A stretch of 40,320 nucleotides of DNA, taken from NCBI GenBank assembly GCA_903861145.1, contig CAIOTH010000157.1:1-40320 (forward strand), in the 5' to 3' direction. Both the position numbers and the translations under genes were made by a program. The stretch is from an uncultured Bacteroidota bacterium. Lineage in GTDB: Bacteria > Bacteroidota > Bacteroidia > Chitinophagales > LD1. Numbering within the stretch: position 1 is the stretch's first letter; every line of letters begins with the position of its first letter. This document shows positions 32,781 to 40,320 of the stretch, piece by piece. The notes under the pieces were generated by a model that had not been told where the DNA came from, ran no database searches, and saw nothing but the letters and a program-made list of their open reading frames with translations.

Positions 32781-34379
32781 ATGATGAAAAAATTTACCTT
32801 CCTTATTTTTTGCCTCGTGGTTGTAAAATTTGAAAATGCCCAGTCAATTACCTGGGCCAACAATATTGCTCCCATATTATATGGCAACTGCACCAAATGC
32901 CACCACGAGAATGGTATTGCACCGTTTTCGTTACTCGATTATAATGACGCGTACCAGCAGCGCTTTAACATAAGCCACGATGTAACTATTAAAAAAATGC
33001 CGCCATGGTCGCCAGATCCAACTTATACTCGTTTGGCACATGAGAGGCTATTAACACCAGCCCAGATAAGCCTGATTAACGAATGGGTAACTGCCGGCGC
33101 GCCTATGGGCGATACCAGCCTGGCACCGCTGCCGCCGGTTTACAATAGCAATTCGCAAATAGGCGCGGCTAACCTTTCCCTTACAATTCCAATCTTTACG
33201 GTGCCTGCGAATCAATCGAGTGACATTTACCAGTGTTTCGCTATACCCACCAACCTATTGCAGGATGAGTATATTACAAGTTTGGAAATTATACCAGGTA
33301 ACCCAAGTATAGTTCACCATGTTTTGGTTTACCAGGATACTACGGGCAGTTGCGCACAATTAGATGCAGCATCGCCCGGACCCGGTTATGTAAATTTTGG
33401 AGGCGTAGGCTCATCGAGCGCTATTTTAGTAGGGGGATGGGTACCGGGAGCTTCGCCAAGCGTTTTGCCGACCAACTTTGGCATTAAATTGTTTAAGAAT
33501 TCGTACCTGGTATTGCAAATACACTATCCCGCAGGAAGCAATGGCTGTATAGATAGCACAAAAATTAATTTGATATTAGCCAATAACGTCACACGCCTGG
33601 TATCGATGGCGCCCATCTTAAACTACTACACAAACATTAATACCCCACTCTCAATTCCGGCAGATTCTATTATGACATTTAACGAGCACTACCAGTTGCC
33701 GAACGTTGATGTATCGGTATTGAGTGTTGCACCGCATTGCCACCTGGTGGGCCAAAACTGGCTTTGTTATGCAGTAACTCTGGCCGGTGATACTATGCCA
33801 TTAATCAGAATAAATAACTGGGATTTTCACTGGCAGGGTTTTTACAATTTTAGAAACATATTGAAAGCACCTGCTAAGACTAAGTTGTATGCTTATTGCA
33901 CTTATAATAACACTTCTTCTAATCCCAACAACCCGAATACTCCGCCTTTACGGGTAAGCGCAGGCGAAAATACCACCAACGAAATGATGTTGGTTTATTT
34001 TTCGTACACGCAGTACCAAGCAGGTGATGAAAATATAGTGCTGGATACATCGGCGCTGATTAATTTGAACGATACGCTTAATACTGTTGGTATAAATGAA
34101 GTGCCTAACACTTTAATATCTACACCACAATTATATGATGCAGTTCCAAATCCGGCTAAAGACGAAACGCTGATAACCTATTATTTACCAAATACAGCTA
34201 CGGTTGAAATGAAAGTTTTTGATTTACAAGGCAGGTTGGTTGACGTTATTAATGCAACCAATAATTTAGGAGCCAATAGCTTAAACTATAACACATCAAA
34301 ACTTCAATCGGGTAATTACCTGATAACTTTGATGGGTGATGGCGTTGTTAAGAGTAAACAGTTAAGCGTTGTTAGATAG
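32781..34379 (+). CDS. Cytochrome-c-motif / PHM-like type II copper monooxygenase with T9SS type A sorting domain
   Basis: A 532-aa exported protein. Signal peptide with cleavage near 'ENAQ' (~21). A c-type heme site CTKCHH (C37, C40, H41) with 'KKMPPWSPDP' (M73, a candidate axial ligand) covers ~22-110. The next ~300 residues match the type II copper, ascorbate-dependent monooxygenase fold (PHM/DBM-like): 'PSIVHHVLVY' (H179, H180), 'LQIHYP' (H248), 'APHCHLVGQNW' (H319, H321) and 'NEMMLVYF' (M402 or M403). In peptidylglycine alpha-hydroxylating monooxygenase the equivalent ligands hold CuH (three His) and CuM (two His, one Met), so all six ligands appear present. The final ~75 aa are a type A T9SS sorting domain. 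A heme in the same chain could supply electrons. Substrate unknown. Confidence 0.88.
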   Translation: MMKKFTFLIFCLVVVKFENAQSITWANNIAPILYGNCTKCHHENGIAPFSLLDYNDAYQQRFNISHDVTIKKMPPWSPDPTYTRLAHERLLTPAQISLINEWVTAGAPMGDTSLAPLPPVYNSNSQIGAANLSLTIPIFTVPANQSSDIYQCFAIPTNLLQDEYITSLEIIPGNPSIVHHVLVYQDTTGSCAQLDAASPGPGYVNFGGVGSSSAILVGGWVPGASPSVLPTNFGIKLFKNSYLVLQIHYPAGSNGCIDSTKINLILANNVTRLVSMAPILNYYTNINTPLSIPADSIMTFNEHYQLPNVDVSVLSVAPHCHLVGQNWLCYAVTLAGDTMPLIRINNWDFHWQGFYNFRNILKAPAKTKLYAYCTYNNTSSNPNNPNTPPLRVSAGENTTNEMMLVYFSYTQYQAGDENIVLDTSALINLNDTLNTVGINEVPNTLISTPQLYDAVPNPAKDETLITYYLPNTATVEMKVFDLQGRLVDVINATNNLGANSLNYNTSKLQSGNYLITLMGDGVVKSKQLSVVR

Positions 34380-34400
34380 TTTAGCATGCAGTTTAAAATT

Positions 34401-34445
34401 AAAAAAGCGAAGCCCGGCATATTATTGCCGGGCTTCGCTTTTTTT
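34401..34445 (+). terminator. Very strong terminator after the copper monooxygenase gene
   Basis: An 18-bp perfect stem (34401-34418 with 34427-34444) with an 8-base loop. The A run on the left and T run on the right make it potentially bidirectional. It begins 22 bases after the stop at 34379. Confidence 0.95.
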
Positions 34446-34519
34446 AAAAGAGGGGGTTTTCTAACGGTATAGTTGTTACCTGTTTAACCCAGACAATCTT
34501 TTAAGCATTATACCAAAAG

Positions 34520-34693
34520 ATGCAACAAACGCAAAAAGAAAAGCCCCCTCCTCATTTTGCTGACGTTACAATAATAGGTAATTTATACTTATTAAAAACA
34601 GAATATGATAAAAATCATAACAGATATTATTGTGCTAATTGCCAATTGCCGGTTGTGATGGATTTTAGTTACCAAACTTTTGAGATACTTTAG
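34520..34693 (+). CDS. 57-aa CxxC mini-protein upstream of the S41 protease
   Basis: A short ATG-to-TAG frame under the 60-aa cutoff, in a stretch that would otherwise be a 331-bp gap. The product starts 'MQQTQKEKPPPHFADVTIIG' and ends with 'YYCANCQLPVVMDFSYQTFEIL'. The 'CANC' pair could be half a zinc knuckle or a redox pair. An in-frame stop lies 15 bases upstream of the ATG, so this is the only start. It ends 17 bases before the protease gene, as in an operon. The codon use is like that of neighbours, but no homolog can be searched here, so this is a candidate. Confidence 0.45.
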   Translation: MQQTQKEKPPPHFADVTIIGNLYLLKTEYDKNHNRYYCANCQLPVVMDFSYQTFEIL

Positions 34694-34710
34694 CCCTAAC
34701 TGTTACTATT

Positions 34711-36183
34711 ATGAGTTTTAAAATAAAAGCTGCCCTCGCAGGTTTTCTGATTCTGTTTTGCATCGCCTTTGCGGTAGTGGAATCGCGGCAACAGCAGTTG
34801 CAGCAGCAGCTTGATTTGTTTAGCGAGTTTTATACTATGCTGGATAAAAACTATGTTGACACTTTAAACCTGCCCGACCTGATGAAGCGCTCCATGCGCA
34901 AAACTTTGGGTGAGCTTGACCCCTATTCTAATTATTACGATGCCGAGGAGACGAAAAAACGAGATAACGATTGGAAGGGCATATTATATGCCGGCATAGG
35001 CAGCACTGTTAAACAGACAGATAGTGGGGTGGTTATTGTTGAGCCCACCGAAGGACTGGCCGCGGTAAAAGCAGGTTTACGAGCCGGAGATTTAATTTTA
35101 GAGATTAACCATCAAAACGTTCAGCACCTGGTGCTTGACTCAGTGATAAGAAGGCTAAAGGGAAATGAAGGTGATAGCATTCAGCTTACTCTGCAACGTC
35201 CATTAAAAGGCGTTATCCATAAAGCTTTCAAGCGTGAAAATATTACCAGTAAGGCGGTACCACTTTATTATTTGCAAAATGATAGCGTGGGTTATATTCT
35301 TTTTGCGCACTTCCTTTCCGGCTCAGCCAAAGCTTTGAAGGGAGCGGTGGTTGATCTGAAGACAAGGGGCATGAAAAAACTGGTGCTTGATATGAGGGGG
35401 AATAACGGTGGGTTAGTAGAAGAGTGCGCCTCGGCGCTAAGTATTTTCTTTCCACCGGGCAAGCTTGTTTGCAGTTTGAGATTAAAAGACTCAACGGCGA
35501 ATTATAGTTATAAAACAAGTGATACACCGGTTGACACCACCCTGCCAATAATCATTCTTACCGACCGGCACACGATTTCATCGGGTGAGATATTTGCGGG
35601 TTGCATGAAAGATTTTAAACGGGCAACTTTGATAGGGGATAGAACGTATGGCAAAGGTTTTGTGCAGGGAACGCGCTTTTTTAAGAACGGGCAAACATTA
35701 TACGTTACCGTGGCCCGTTACTATACTCCTTCGGGCAATTTTATAGGTGCAAAGGGTGTTGACCCGGATATTCATCATGCAACTGCCGATACGTTACCGG
35801 CGCATTTGCAAGCAGTTATTAACTCCGGGATTATATCAGAATATAGCATTCAATACCGTAATAACCGGCCTGATGAAGGAGTCTTTGATGGTGATATTTC
35901 GTTTAATAGTTTTAAAAGCTTTTACCTTTCAAAACTTTCGGCCATCAAATTTCCGGAGGAGAGTAGTATTGGGGATTTAGATATTTATCCATCTGCCAAG
36001 GCGCTCAAAGCCGAAATTAAAAACCGAAAGCAACAACTACTTACTGTTTACCAAAAGGAACTGGAAACCGAAATACGAAAAGAAATACTTAAGCGGTATT
36101 ACCAGTTTACCAAAGCAGGCCAAATCGGATTTGAACAGTCGGGCATGCACCGCTTTTTAAGCAGCCATAATTACGCCTGGTAG
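34711..36183 (+). CDS. S41 family C-terminal processing peptidase (CtpA/Prc-like)
   Basis: A 490-aa protein with one N-terminal membrane anchor (residues ~8-22) and a periplasmic domain. After a helical part ('LDPYSNYYDAEE') comes a PDZ domain (about 95-165, 'AAVKAGLRAGDLILEIN') that binds substrate C-termini. The Ser-Lys dyad is visible: 'TDRHTISSGEIFAG' with S290 and 'DRTYGKGFVQG' with K315; their spacing equals that in E. coli Prc (S430, K455). 'VLDMRGNNGGLVEECA' is the conserved strand-turn of the catalytic core. The C-terminal ~100 residues are helical. It probably trims or clears envelope proteins. The gene follows a CxxC mini-ORF and precedes a carboxylesterase gene after 100 bp. Confidence 0.94.
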   Translation: MSFKIKAALAGFLILFCIAFAVVESRQQQLQQQLDLFSEFYTMLDKNYVDTLNLPDLMKRSMRKTLGELDPYSNYYDAEETKKRDNDWKGILYAGIGSTVKQTDSGVVIVEPTEGLAAVKAGLRAGDLILEINHQNVQHLVLDSVIRRLKGNEGDSIQLTLQRPLKGVIHKAFKRENITSKAVPLYYLQNDSVGYILFAHFLSGSAKALKGAVVDLKTRGMKKLVLDMRGNNGGLVEECASALSIFFPPGKLVCSLRLKDSTANYSYKTSDTPVDTTLPIIILTDRHTISSGEIFAGCMKDFKRATLIGDRTYGKGFVQGTRFFKNGQTLYVTVARYYTPSGNFIGAKGVDPDIHHATADTLPAHLQAVINSGIISEYSIQYRNNRPDEGVFDGDISFNSFKSFYLSKLSAIKFPEESSIGDLDIYPSAKALKAEIKNRKQQLLTVYQKELETEIRKEILKRYYQFTKAGQIGFEQSGMHRFLSSHNYAW

Positions 36184-36283
36184 CTGGTTTTTGGCGCTTC
36201 GGGTTGGGAAATTTTAAACTCACAAAAATTAACTACGATTTCGGTTTGAGATAATTATTTTCGCAATCTAATTTCACCATGAT

Positions 36284-37873
36284 ATGAAGCCTTTTTCAAT
36301 GAAGCTATTGGCTGTCTCGACATGCCTTTTGTTGTTTATCTTTTCATCAACCACTGGCTTTAGTGCTGCTATTGACACTGCCAGCCTGATAGTTACTACC
36401 AAACAAGGAAAGGTAAGAGGCACAACGGAACAAAATGTTTGCGTTTGGAAAGGAATACGTTATGCCAAGGCACCAGCCGGTGCTTTAAGATTCCATGCTC
36501 CGCAGCCAGCCGAAAGCTGGACAGGAACGAAGGACGCCACTGCATATGGAGCGGTAGCAGTGCAAATGAAGAGAATACTGGTGGGCAAAGAAGCGCAAAG
36601 CGAAGATTGTCTTTTTGCCAATATATGGTCGCCGGCGGCTGATGGAAAAAAGCGCCCGGTAATGTTTTGGATACATGGAGGAGGATTTATCGGTGGTTCC
36701 GGGTCGTCGGATTTGTATGATGGTGCACAACTTTCAAAAAACGGCGACGTTGTTGTTGTGAGTATTAATTACCGGTTGGGCCCTTTGGGTTTCCTTTATT
36801 TTAAGGATATGCCTAACAAGGACAATTTTGAATCGAACCTGGGGATTAAAGACCAGGTAGCCGCCTTAAAATGGGTGAAAGAAAATATTGCTGCCTTTGG
36901 AGGTGATCCGGATGCCATAACCATTTTTGGAGAATCGGCGGGGGGAGTTAGTGTTGAAACCCTAATGGCTCTGCCGGCTGCACAAGGACTTTTTAAGAGA
37001 GCCATTACTGAGAGTGGACCTGCGGGCGATGTTTGGAGCACCAAAACAGCAACGCTGGTAACAACGCTATTTTTAAAAGAATTAGGCCTTACCACTGATG
37101 GGTTAGACAAACTAAAACAACTGACCACTGATACTTTGGTAAGCGCTATGACGAGATTAATGCAGAAGATGAAGAGTGACCCTACACTACCAAAAACTTT
37201 TTCACCAACAGTAGACGGTGATTATTTGCCTTATGATTTGCTGACCAGTATTAAAAATGGCCAAAGCAAAGGCATTGATTTATTAATTGGCACCAATAAG
37301 GATGAAGCCAATTTGTTTGCCATGAAAAAACTGAAAATAGTACCCGTAAATGAAGAGGAGCTGAAACCATACTTAGCCAAACTTAAACCTGAAGAAAAAA
37401 AACAATTAATTGAAGCCTACAAAGATTACCCTAGCAGAAACAGTATACTGGAATTAATTACTGATGGCATTTTCACCATGCCCTCTATCAAATTTGCTGA
37501 ATTGCAATCGGCACATGCCAACACTTATATGTACCGTTTTGATTGGGCATCGAAACCAATTAAGGCTGTAGGATTAAGCGCCTGCCATGGCCTTGAAATT
37601 CCTTTTGTATTTGGAACTTTTAAAACTAAGCTTGGCAAAAAAGTTTTGCTGTTTTCTGACCACAGGAGAATTCGTGAATTATCGGGCCAAATACAAAGGG
37701 CCTGGATAAATTTTGCACGCACCGGTGACCCCGATACACGTAATTTTACCGACTGGAAAAAATATGACCCGACGGTACGTTGTACGCTCATCTTCGATAA
37801 AAAGAACTACTGCGCTACTGACCCTAAACCTGAAAAACGCAAGGCCTGGGGTGATTTGAATTTTTTAGAGTAG
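36284..37873 (+). CDS. Secreted type B carboxylesterase/lipase
   Basis: A 529-aa alpha/beta-hydrolase with a signal peptide (two starts possible, 36284 or 36299; cleavage near 'GFSA'). The carboxylesterase type B signature is clear: 'SEDCLFANIW', oxyanion-hole 'WIHGGGF', and the nucleophile elbow 'FGESAGGVS' (S218). The acid is probably E341 in 'IGTNKDEANLF', and the base H435 in 'SACHGLEIPFVFG'. The protein would hydrolyse esters in the periplasm or outside the cell. Length is normal. It has no T9SS sorting domain, so it is likely periplasmic or released by another route. Alone in its transcription unit as far as can be seen. Confidence 0.94.
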   Translation: MKPFSMKLLAVSTCLLLFIFSSTTGFSAAIDTASLIVTTKQGKVRGTTEQNVCVWKGIRYAKAPAGALRFHAPQPAESWTGTKDATAYGAVAVQMKRILVGKEAQSEDCLFANIWSPAADGKKRPVMFWIHGGGFIGGSGSSDLYDGAQLSKNGDVVVVSINYRLGPLGFLYFKDMPNKDNFESNLGIKDQVAALKWVKENIAAFGGDPDAITIFGESAGGVSVETLMALPAAQGLFKRAITESGPAGDVWSTKTATLVTTLFLKELGLTTDGLDKLKQLTTDTLVSAMTRLMQKMKSDPTLPKTFSPTVDGDYLPYDLLTSIKNGQSKGIDLLIGTNKDEANLFAMKKLKIVPVNEEELKPYLAKLKPEEKKQLIEAYKDYPSRNSILELITDGIFTMPSIKFAELQSAHANTYMYRFDWASKPIKAVGLSACHGLEIPFVFGTFKTKLGKKVLLFSDHRRIRELSGQIQRAWINFARTGDPDTRNFTDWKKYDPTVRCTLIFDKKNYCATDPKPEKRKAWGDLNFLE

Positions 37874-38014
37874 GTAATTGTCTCCCGTTTAACATAGTCT
37901 CCGAACCATTCTGAGTATTTTATTTTTTCTGTAAAAAAAATAAAATATATCAAATGCTTGCGGCGTTAGCATATAACACCGGCATGGAAGCAAGCTATAC
38001 CTACCCAATACTCA

Positions 38015-38236
38015 ATGTTTATGAAAAATGCGCCATGCATTGTAAGCATCATTGCCATGCTTGTGATTACCTCGTGCCAGAGAAGAGCCGTTTGCAAAGC
38101 CAAAACAACTAATGGCGGAGCAAGTTATGTGCGGCTTTATGAAAAGAACTTTAACTCGCTGAACGAGTATAATGACGCAATTTGCGAATACAAGAAGAAC
38201 GGGTATACCTGCGATGATTCGGTAACGGTTGATTGA
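38015..38236 (+). CDS. Small lipoprotein of unknown function
   Basis: A 73-aa protein with a lipobox: start at 38015 or at the second ATG 38021, hydrophobic core 'CIVSIIAMLVIT' and Cys21 in 'VITSC'. The mature part is about 53 aa, with 'KAKTTNGGASYVRLYEKNF', 'SLNEYNDAICEYKKNGYTC'. Three further cysteines are present in the mature part. The size and cysteines suggest a small disulfide-stabilised domain anchored at the envelope. Function is not recognised. Upstream is a long A/T-only inverted repeat (37917-37946) of unclear role. Confidence 0.68.
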   Translation: MFMKNAPCIVSIIAMLVITSCQRRAVCKAKTTNGGASYVRLYEKNFNSLNEYNDAICEYKKNGYTCDDSVTVD

Positions 38237-38428
38237 TGGGGCATATAATTATACCCGTAAGGCAATAATTAAGCGAGTTATCGTTAATGGCGCTTTGTTG
38301 TTATAAAAGCAAACAATAGTCAAATCTTGGCTGAATTTTTTATATGTTGCGCCCGCGTGCAGTTTAGCCGGGCCCTCCCAACCGTTTTATTCTGTTCTTT
38401 TTATTAATAAACCACGTAACAAATACGC

Positions 38429-39298
38429 ATGCTTAAGTACAGGGCAGACATTAAAACACTTATTTACATAGCAATTACCACCACCATGTTTGCGCTACAA
38501 TGGCATTATGGTTTTAACTGGATAGCTTACATCATTTACCTGCACTTTTCAGTATCGGTGGCAGTAATGACGCACAACCATAACCACATTAACATCTGGA
38601 ACAAAAAACCTCTAAACCTGCTGACCGATTGGTGGTTAACTGTTTTTTATGGTATGCCCATTTTTGCATGGATACCTACCCACAACCGTAATCACCACCG
38701 TTATAATAATAAGCTGGACGATGTAACCCGCACTTACCGCCACAGCGAAAGCAACGATTTTGTATCGCTTATTCAGTATCCATCTATTAGCGGTTATAAC
38801 CAGATGCGCGAGAGTGTAATACCTTATATGAAGGAGTTAAAGGCTAAAAACAAACAGCAGTATTATGAAAACCTCGGCCAGTTAGCTGCCCTGGTTTTGT
38901 GGCTGGCTGTATTTTTTACTTTAAACTGGAAGTATGCACTTTTGTTCGTTTTAATTCCGCAGCAGGTATCGCAGTTTATGGTTATCGTTTTTAATTACGT
39001 ACAGCACGTGCATGCCGATGAGGAATCGGAATACAATCATTCGCGTAATTTTATGGGGGTTAACTTCTTTTTGTTTAACAACGGCTACCACACTGTACAC
39101 CACATGCGTGCATCTATGCACTGGAGCGAAACACCGGCAGCGCATGAAAAAATTGCACACTTAATATCTCCTGAATTAATTGAGCAGAGTTTTTGGGGTT
39201 ATCTTTTCAGAACCTATGTTTTGAGCATATTTATGGCCAAGCATCGTTCAGAATCAAGAAGGCTTGCCCGCATTGAGCGTGTGAACAACGCAGCCTGA
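38429..39298 (+). CDS. Membrane fatty acid desaturase
   Basis: A 289-aa membrane enzyme of the FA_desaturase superfamily that introduces a double bond or hydroxyl into acyl chains using a di-iron centre. The three histidine boxes are visible: 'THNHNH' (H49, H51, H53), 'THNRNHH' (H85, H89, H90) and 'YHTVHHM' (H221, H224, H225), with an extra pair in 'VQHVHAD' (H193, H195). About four transmembrane segments surround them. The product could be unsaturated fatty acids or beta-carotene-type hydroxylated lipids; the substrate class (acyl-CoA, acyl-ACP, lipid) cannot be told. It is followed after 23 bp by an NTF2-like protein, suggesting one transcript. Confidence 0.9.
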   Translation: MLKYRADIKTLIYIAITTTMFALQWHYGFNWIAYIIYLHFSVSVAVMTHNHNHINIWNKKPLNLLTDWWLTVFYGMPIFAWIPTHNRNHHRYNNKLDDVTRTYRHSESNDFVSLIQYPSISGYNQMRESVIPYMKELKAKNKQQYYENLGQLAALVLWLAVFFTLNWKYALLFVLIPQQVSQFMVIVFNYVQHVHADEESEYNHSRNFMGVNFFLFNNGYHTVHHMRASMHWSETPAAHEKIAHLISPELIEQSFWGYLFRTYVLSIFMAKHRSESRRLARIERVNNAA

Positions 39299-39321
39299 TA
39301 TTTTTAAAAATCCGGAATAGC

Positions 39322-39801
39322 ATGAATAGTAATGAGCAAACAATAACCCGCTTCTATACTGCCTTTGCTAACAAAGATTATAAAGGCATGCAAGCTTGTT
39401 ACGCCGATGGCATAGCATTTAGCGATGAAGCTTTCCCCAACATTAGAGGTAAACAAACTAAAGCCATGTGGCATATGCTGGCGCTGGCAGGCAAGGACAT
39501 GCAGGTTACTTTTAGTAATGTTACCGCGACAGAAACAACCGGCTCGGCAGATTGGATTGCCACTTATTCATTTTCACTAACCGGTAGAAAAGTGGTAAAT
39601 CATGTTCACGCCGATTTTGAATTTAGCAATGGAATAATAATTAAACATACCGATACCTTTGATTTTTGGAAATGGGCCGGCCAGGCTTTTGGTGTAAAAG
39701 GAATGTTACTAGGGTGGACGCCTTTCTTTAAAAATAAAGTACAAGCGATTACCCGAGAACGCCTGCAGGCTTTTATTGCGAAAAACCCTGATTACCAATA
39801 A
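39322..39801 (+). CDS. NTF2-like (SnoaL-like) protein
   Basis: A 159-aa protein with the NTF2-like cone fold: helix 'NEQTITRFYTAFANKDYKGM', 'CYADGIAFSDEAFPNIRGKQ', a middle 'SADWIATYSFSLTGRKVVNHVHADFEFSNGIIIKHTDTFDFWKW', and a C-terminal helix. The conserved 'WxATYxF' and 'HADFxF.NG.I..H.D.FDFW' strands fit the SnoaL-like group seen in Bacteroidota. Such proteins may bind small lipophilic molecules or act on polyketide-like substrates. It sits directly after the desaturase gene, so a link to lipid or carotenoid modification is possible but is only contextual. No signal peptide, so cytosolic. Confidence 0.85.
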   Translation: MNSNEQTITRFYTAFANKDYKGMQACYADGIAFSDEAFPNIRGKQTKAMWHMLALAGKDMQVTFSNVTATETTGSADWIATYSFSLTGRKVVNHVHADFEFSNGIIIKHTDTFDFWKWAGQAFGVKGMLLGWTPFFKNKVQAITRERLQAFIAKNPDYQ

Positions 39802-39872
39802 TTGGCAGGTATAGCCAGCACCGGCACAGTATCCGTTCAAATTAACTTTAACTCATTCTTAACCTGTAAGCA

Positions 39873-39909
39873 TAATGCGATAAAGTTTATGCGCATTACC
39901 TTCGTAATG
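39873..39909 (+). promoter_or_regulatory. Repeated half-sites and hairpin overlapping the start of the receptor gene
   Basis: TAATGCG (39873-39879) is the inverted match of CGCATTA (39892-39898) with a 12-base spacer. CATTAC (39894-39899) also pairs with GTAATG (39904-39909) over a 4-base loop, ending on the first base of the GTG start codon. It could be an operator or an mRNA structure that limits initiation. Confidence 0.45.
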
Positions 39910-40320
39910 TGAAACTACTGACGTATACCCTGAGCTTAATGATGCTTACTATATTTTGCCATGCGCAAAACGCGACGTTTTCTATTCGCGGAGTGGTAGT
40001 TGATTCCATCACGCATAAAGGCGTTGAACTGGCCACCGTTGCCCTGCAAACTACAACAGGCGATAAAATAGTAACCGGTGCCGTTGCTGATGCCGATGGT
40101 AAATTTATGTTGGAGAATATAACTGCCGGGAAATATCAATTGTCGGTTTCTTTTATTGGTTACAACTCAAAAAATCTTACATTAGAAGTAACGGCTAACC
40201 GCCAGTTAGAGACTATTTCGCTTAGTGCATCCTCCAAAACCCTGGGCACCGCAGTTATAGTTGGCGAAAAACAATTGATTGTCAAAACATCGGAAAAAAC
40301 CGTTTTTAATGTGGCCGAAA
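39909..40320 (+). CDS. TonB-dependent-receptor-like outer membrane protein, N-terminal part (3' truncated by window edge)
   Basis: The frame begins at GTG 39909 and runs off the window end; 137 codons are visible. The product starts with a signal peptide ('KLLTYTLSLMMLTIFCHAQN', cleavage near 'CHAQ'). Then comes a carboxypeptidase-regulatory-like domain: 'FSIRGVVVDS', 'KGVELATVALQT', 'GAVADADGKFMLENI', 'YQLSVSFIGY'. The last visible part 'VIVGEKQLIVKTSEKTVFNV' matches the region before the plug in the 'outer membrane beta-barrel family' of TonB-dependent-receptor-like proteins in Bacteroidota. The rest, including the barrel, is beyond the window. The GTG start is chosen because it gives the full signal peptide; an ATG 30 bases later would delete most of it. 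Confidence 0.85.
   Translation, partial: MKLLTYTLSLMMLTIFCHAQNATFSIRGVVVDSITHKGVELATVALQTTTGDKIVTGAVADADGKFMLENITAGKYQLSVSFIGYNSKNLTLEVTANRQLETISLSASSKTLGTAVIVGEKQLIVKTSEKTVFNVAE

Noticed and set aside
37917-37946. Long A/T-only inverted repeat as terminator of the carboxylesterase
   Set aside because: The stem has no G-C pairs and is not followed by a separate T run, so folding is weak.

Overview
The window is a chromosomal stretch from a free-living Bacteroidota bacterium, most like the Chitinophagales/Sphingobacteriales. The evidence is repeated type IX secretion system (T9SS) signals: C-terminal sorting domains of type A ('YPNPA' then GVYVLRI-like ends) and of type B (gliding-motility-associated, 'PN.(F/I)(T/S)P' then 'FDRWG'). 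A PorP/SprF-family protein, lipoproteins with CK/CN after the lipobox, a TonB/carboxypeptidase-regulatory architecture and TAnnTTTG-type -7 elements agree with this. I see no tRNA, rRNA, CRISPR array, transposase or phage gene.

Layout. 1-785: end of a carboxypeptidase-regulatory-like protein overlapping a small TonB-C-terminal protein. 807-4800: two lipoproteins and a GT-C-like membrane glycosyltransferase. 4951-6947: dnaK with a clear terminator. 7147-9633: a type A T9SS cargo protein and a CPBP intramembrane protease. 9794-19437: the main accessory block. It holds a C-type-lectin/SprB-repeat adhesin on the plus strand, facing a minus-strand pair made of a 1396-aa beta-helix/Ig-repeat adhesin followed 37 bp later by a PorP/SprF barrel fused to a coiled coil and an OmpA domain. 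19689-23360: a 3-hydroxyacyl-CoA dehydrogenase divergent from a two-gene M16 peptidase pair. 23458-25278: a third type B cargo protein with fibronectin-III-like modules. 25289-27117: small proteins, two of them under 60 aa. 27232-29825: a complete three-gene ABC importer (lipoprotein binding protein, permease, ATPase). 29987-34379: a small secreted protein, an FG-GAP/VCBS T9SS cargo gene split by one in-frame TAA, and a T9SS-exported fusion of a c-type heme motif with a PHM-like type II copper monooxygenase. 34520-39801: a 57-aa CxxC mini-protein, an S41 protease, a type B carboxylesterase, a small lipoprotein, and a fatty acid desaturase with an NTF2-like partner. From 39909 to the window end: the start of a TonB-dependent-receptor-like outer membrane protein.

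How it works together. Six cargo proteins in about 27 kb carry T9SS sorting domains, yet no core T9SS gene is present, so the core must lie elsewhere. The most interesting unit is the adhesin plus SprF-like-OmpA pair. In Flavobacterium, SprF is needed for secretion of the type B cargo SprB. Here the SprF-like barrel also carries its own predicted peptidoglycan anchor, which suggests a dedicated, wall-tethered display module. The apo-structure of the copper enzyme, with all expected copper ligands and a heme site in one polypeptide, is the second item worth testing. Several small ORFs and hairpins described below would be missed by a standard length cutoff.
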